A stretch of 64,000 nt of DNA. Source: Nymphaea colorata. Lineage: Eukaryota; Streptophyta; Magnoliopsida; Nymphaeales; Nymphaeaceae. This document shows positions 62,932-64,000 of this stretch, piece by piece. Numbering within the stretch: position 1 is the stretch's first letter; every line of letters starts with the position of its first letter. Under the pieces are notes generated by a model. The model was not told the DNA's origin and did no database searches. It worked only from the letters and a program-made list of their open reading frames with translations. Location of the stretch: assembly GCF_008831285.2 (NCBI RefSeq), contig NC_045140.1, forward strand, positions 23,826,131 to 23,890,130, given 5' to 3'. Made by a program: the position numbers and the translations under genes.

Positions 62932-63442
62932 ATGGGACCTGGCGGACCTGGTGGCCCTGGTCCTGGGTTCGGACCAGGCGGTCCGGGGCCTGGGTTCGGT
63001 CCAGGCGGCCCTGGACCTGGGTTCGGCGGCGGACCTTGGGGCGCTGGCTTCGGACCGCCTGGACCTGGGTTTGGGCCTCCTGGGTTCGGACCATGGGGAG
63101 GACCTCCGCCACCGGCTCCTTTCGGTCCGTGGGGAGGACCTCCGCCGCCCATGTTGGGTAACTTCTGGCCTGGCGGCTTCGGTTACGGCTTCGGTGGGTG
63201 CTTGCAGCAGCTGTAAGAATTCTATCGATTTCTTGAAAGAATTCGTGTGTTCATCACATGTTTCCCATACGAAAACAATTCTTTCGGAAGAATTTGAAGA
63301 ACGCGATGAATTTTGTTTTCCGTCTTTCATTTTTTTCCTGCTTTGTTTCAGGCTGCAGATAATGTGTTGTTGCTGGATCTTCGAGGCCTGCTTTGGCGGG
63401 TGCTGTCCACCCTTTGGGCCGCCACCACCTCCACCCTTCTGA
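62932..63442 (+). CDS. Glycine/proline-rich protein with cysteine-rich tail
   Basis: Two coding exons, 62932-63212 and 63352-63442, joined by a GT-AG intron in phase 2, encode 123 residues. The first 85 residues are Gly/Pro-rich, with about three copies of a nine-residue FGPGGPGPG unit, then a FGPP series and two copies of FGPWGGPPPP. The second exon supplies LQIMCCCWIFEACFGGCC and a closing PPFGPPPPPF. Without the intron the frame would stop at 63216 and lose the cysteine tail; the splice sites (CAGCT/gtaaga and tttcag/G) and the tail composition support splicing. Proteins with a Gly-rich body and a CCCW tail are known in plants; the hydrophobic cysteine cluster may attach to membranes, but that is inference. 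The repetitive DNA could expand or contract. Confidence 0.82.
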
Positions 63443-63681
63443 TCGGTTTTGAATTTTAGTGGTACGCTCTTGGTTCTTGCTTGCAATGAGATGACGATCT
63501 TGCTTGATCCCCAACTGTTCGATTCCAATTATTTGTCTTCTCCTTTGGTTTCTGGCTTTGCTGTACCATATGTAATTTCTTGTTAAATTTGACAGAAACA
63601 ATCATCTGGAATGTGTTATGTTTATCTGTAAACAATATCTGTCTGTCATGATGTACTCGAAACGACCAAATTCAGAGAAAG

Positions 63682-63687
63682 AATAAA
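63682..63687 (+). terminator. AATAAA poly(A) signal candidate
   Basis: An AATAAA word lies 240 bp after the stop of the glycine-rich gene in AT-rich DNA, a plausible 3' end signal. Confidence 0.45.
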
Positions 63688-64000
63688 TTAAATGTTACAT
63701 AGTTTCATTGTTATGATACCACAGTTTTTGTTACACAGAGATTTGGAGCTGGTTTTTGCTCAAAATGTAATTGATCACCTTACTGTAAGAACCAAACGAG
63801 GACATCCATGGATTAGCTTCTGAATTTGATAAAACAGCGATCTGAAGCTTGGGTATAATTTAAGCCTTTGCTGCCACATTATTTTGAGGTCGTTCAAGTC
63901 CAAAAAATCAAGTCCTGTGCTTCTTTTCTTGAGAATCGGTAGAAATAGAGATTATTAATTCCGAGAGCTTTTTTCGACTAATATTATGATGATGCTATAT
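63688..64000. other. Right-edge stretch without a gene
   Basis: Ordinary AT-rich sequence following the probable 3' end of the glycine-rich gene. I see no coding region or repeat in it. Confidence 0.5.

Noticed and set aside
62806-63528. A 240-codon minus-strand open frame over the glycine-rich gene
   Set aside because: It is the complementary shadow of the GC-rich repeats; the plus-strand frame has a coherent composition and splice sites.
1-64000. Retrotransposon, viral or organellar coding insertions
   Set aside because: No reverse transcriptase, integrase, coat or organellar gene motif was seen in any frame; only non-coding elements are supported.
1-64000. CRISPR arrays, tRNA or rRNA genes
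   Set aside because: The direct repeats are two-copy or microsatellites without regular spacers, and no cloverleaf or rRNA segment was recognised by eye.

Overview
The window is nuclear DNA from a flowering plant. The evidence is spliced genes with plant-type families (plant-specific serine-rich proteins, AVT6-type amino acid transporter, plant MICU, plant OS-9, plant NUB1-like), AT-rich introns, CT/GA and TA microsatellites and plant-type MITEs. I cannot name the species from sequence alone. No bacterial, organellar or viral gene block was recognised, and no reverse transcriptase, integrase or transposase coding region was seen.

Layout, left to right. 1-6393: the 5' two thirds of a minus-strand MEMO1-family gene, whose last exons lie beyond the left edge. 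6394-9006: intergenic, with a striking array of GAAACCCTCGG inverted motifs. 9007-13603: plus-strand OS-9 lectin gene of ER-associated degradation (8 coding exons). 13648-21716: minus-strand NUB1-like UBL/UBA gene (11 coding exons), tail to tail with OS-9 and with three GC-AG introns. 24569-26026: intronless AVT6-like amino acid transporter, plus strand. 28812-33103: minus-strand mitochondrial calcium uptake protein MICU (8 coding exons). 35846-36406: single-exon SAM-domain gene. 36407-44657: gene-poor DNA with an intact 446-bp hAT-type MITE. 44658-45281 and 49475-49792: two members of one plant serine-rich family in inverted orientation. 53809-58319: minus-strand multi-pass membrane protein (9 coding exons). 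62932-63442: two-exon glycine/proline-rich protein with a cysteine-rich tail.

The genes do not form a pathway; this is ordinary plant gene order. OS-9 and the NUB1-like gene both belong to protein quality control/ubiquitin biology, but their adjacency may be chance. Exon models were built by hand: each junction was placed so that the reading frame is kept and family-conserved residues are continuous. Untranslated regions are not defined. I found no convincing undescribed biological system; the best leads are the three GC-AG introns in one gene, the tail-to-tail OS-9/NUB1 pair, the inverted pair of serine-rich paralogues, the GAAACCCTCGG array and the hAT MITE.
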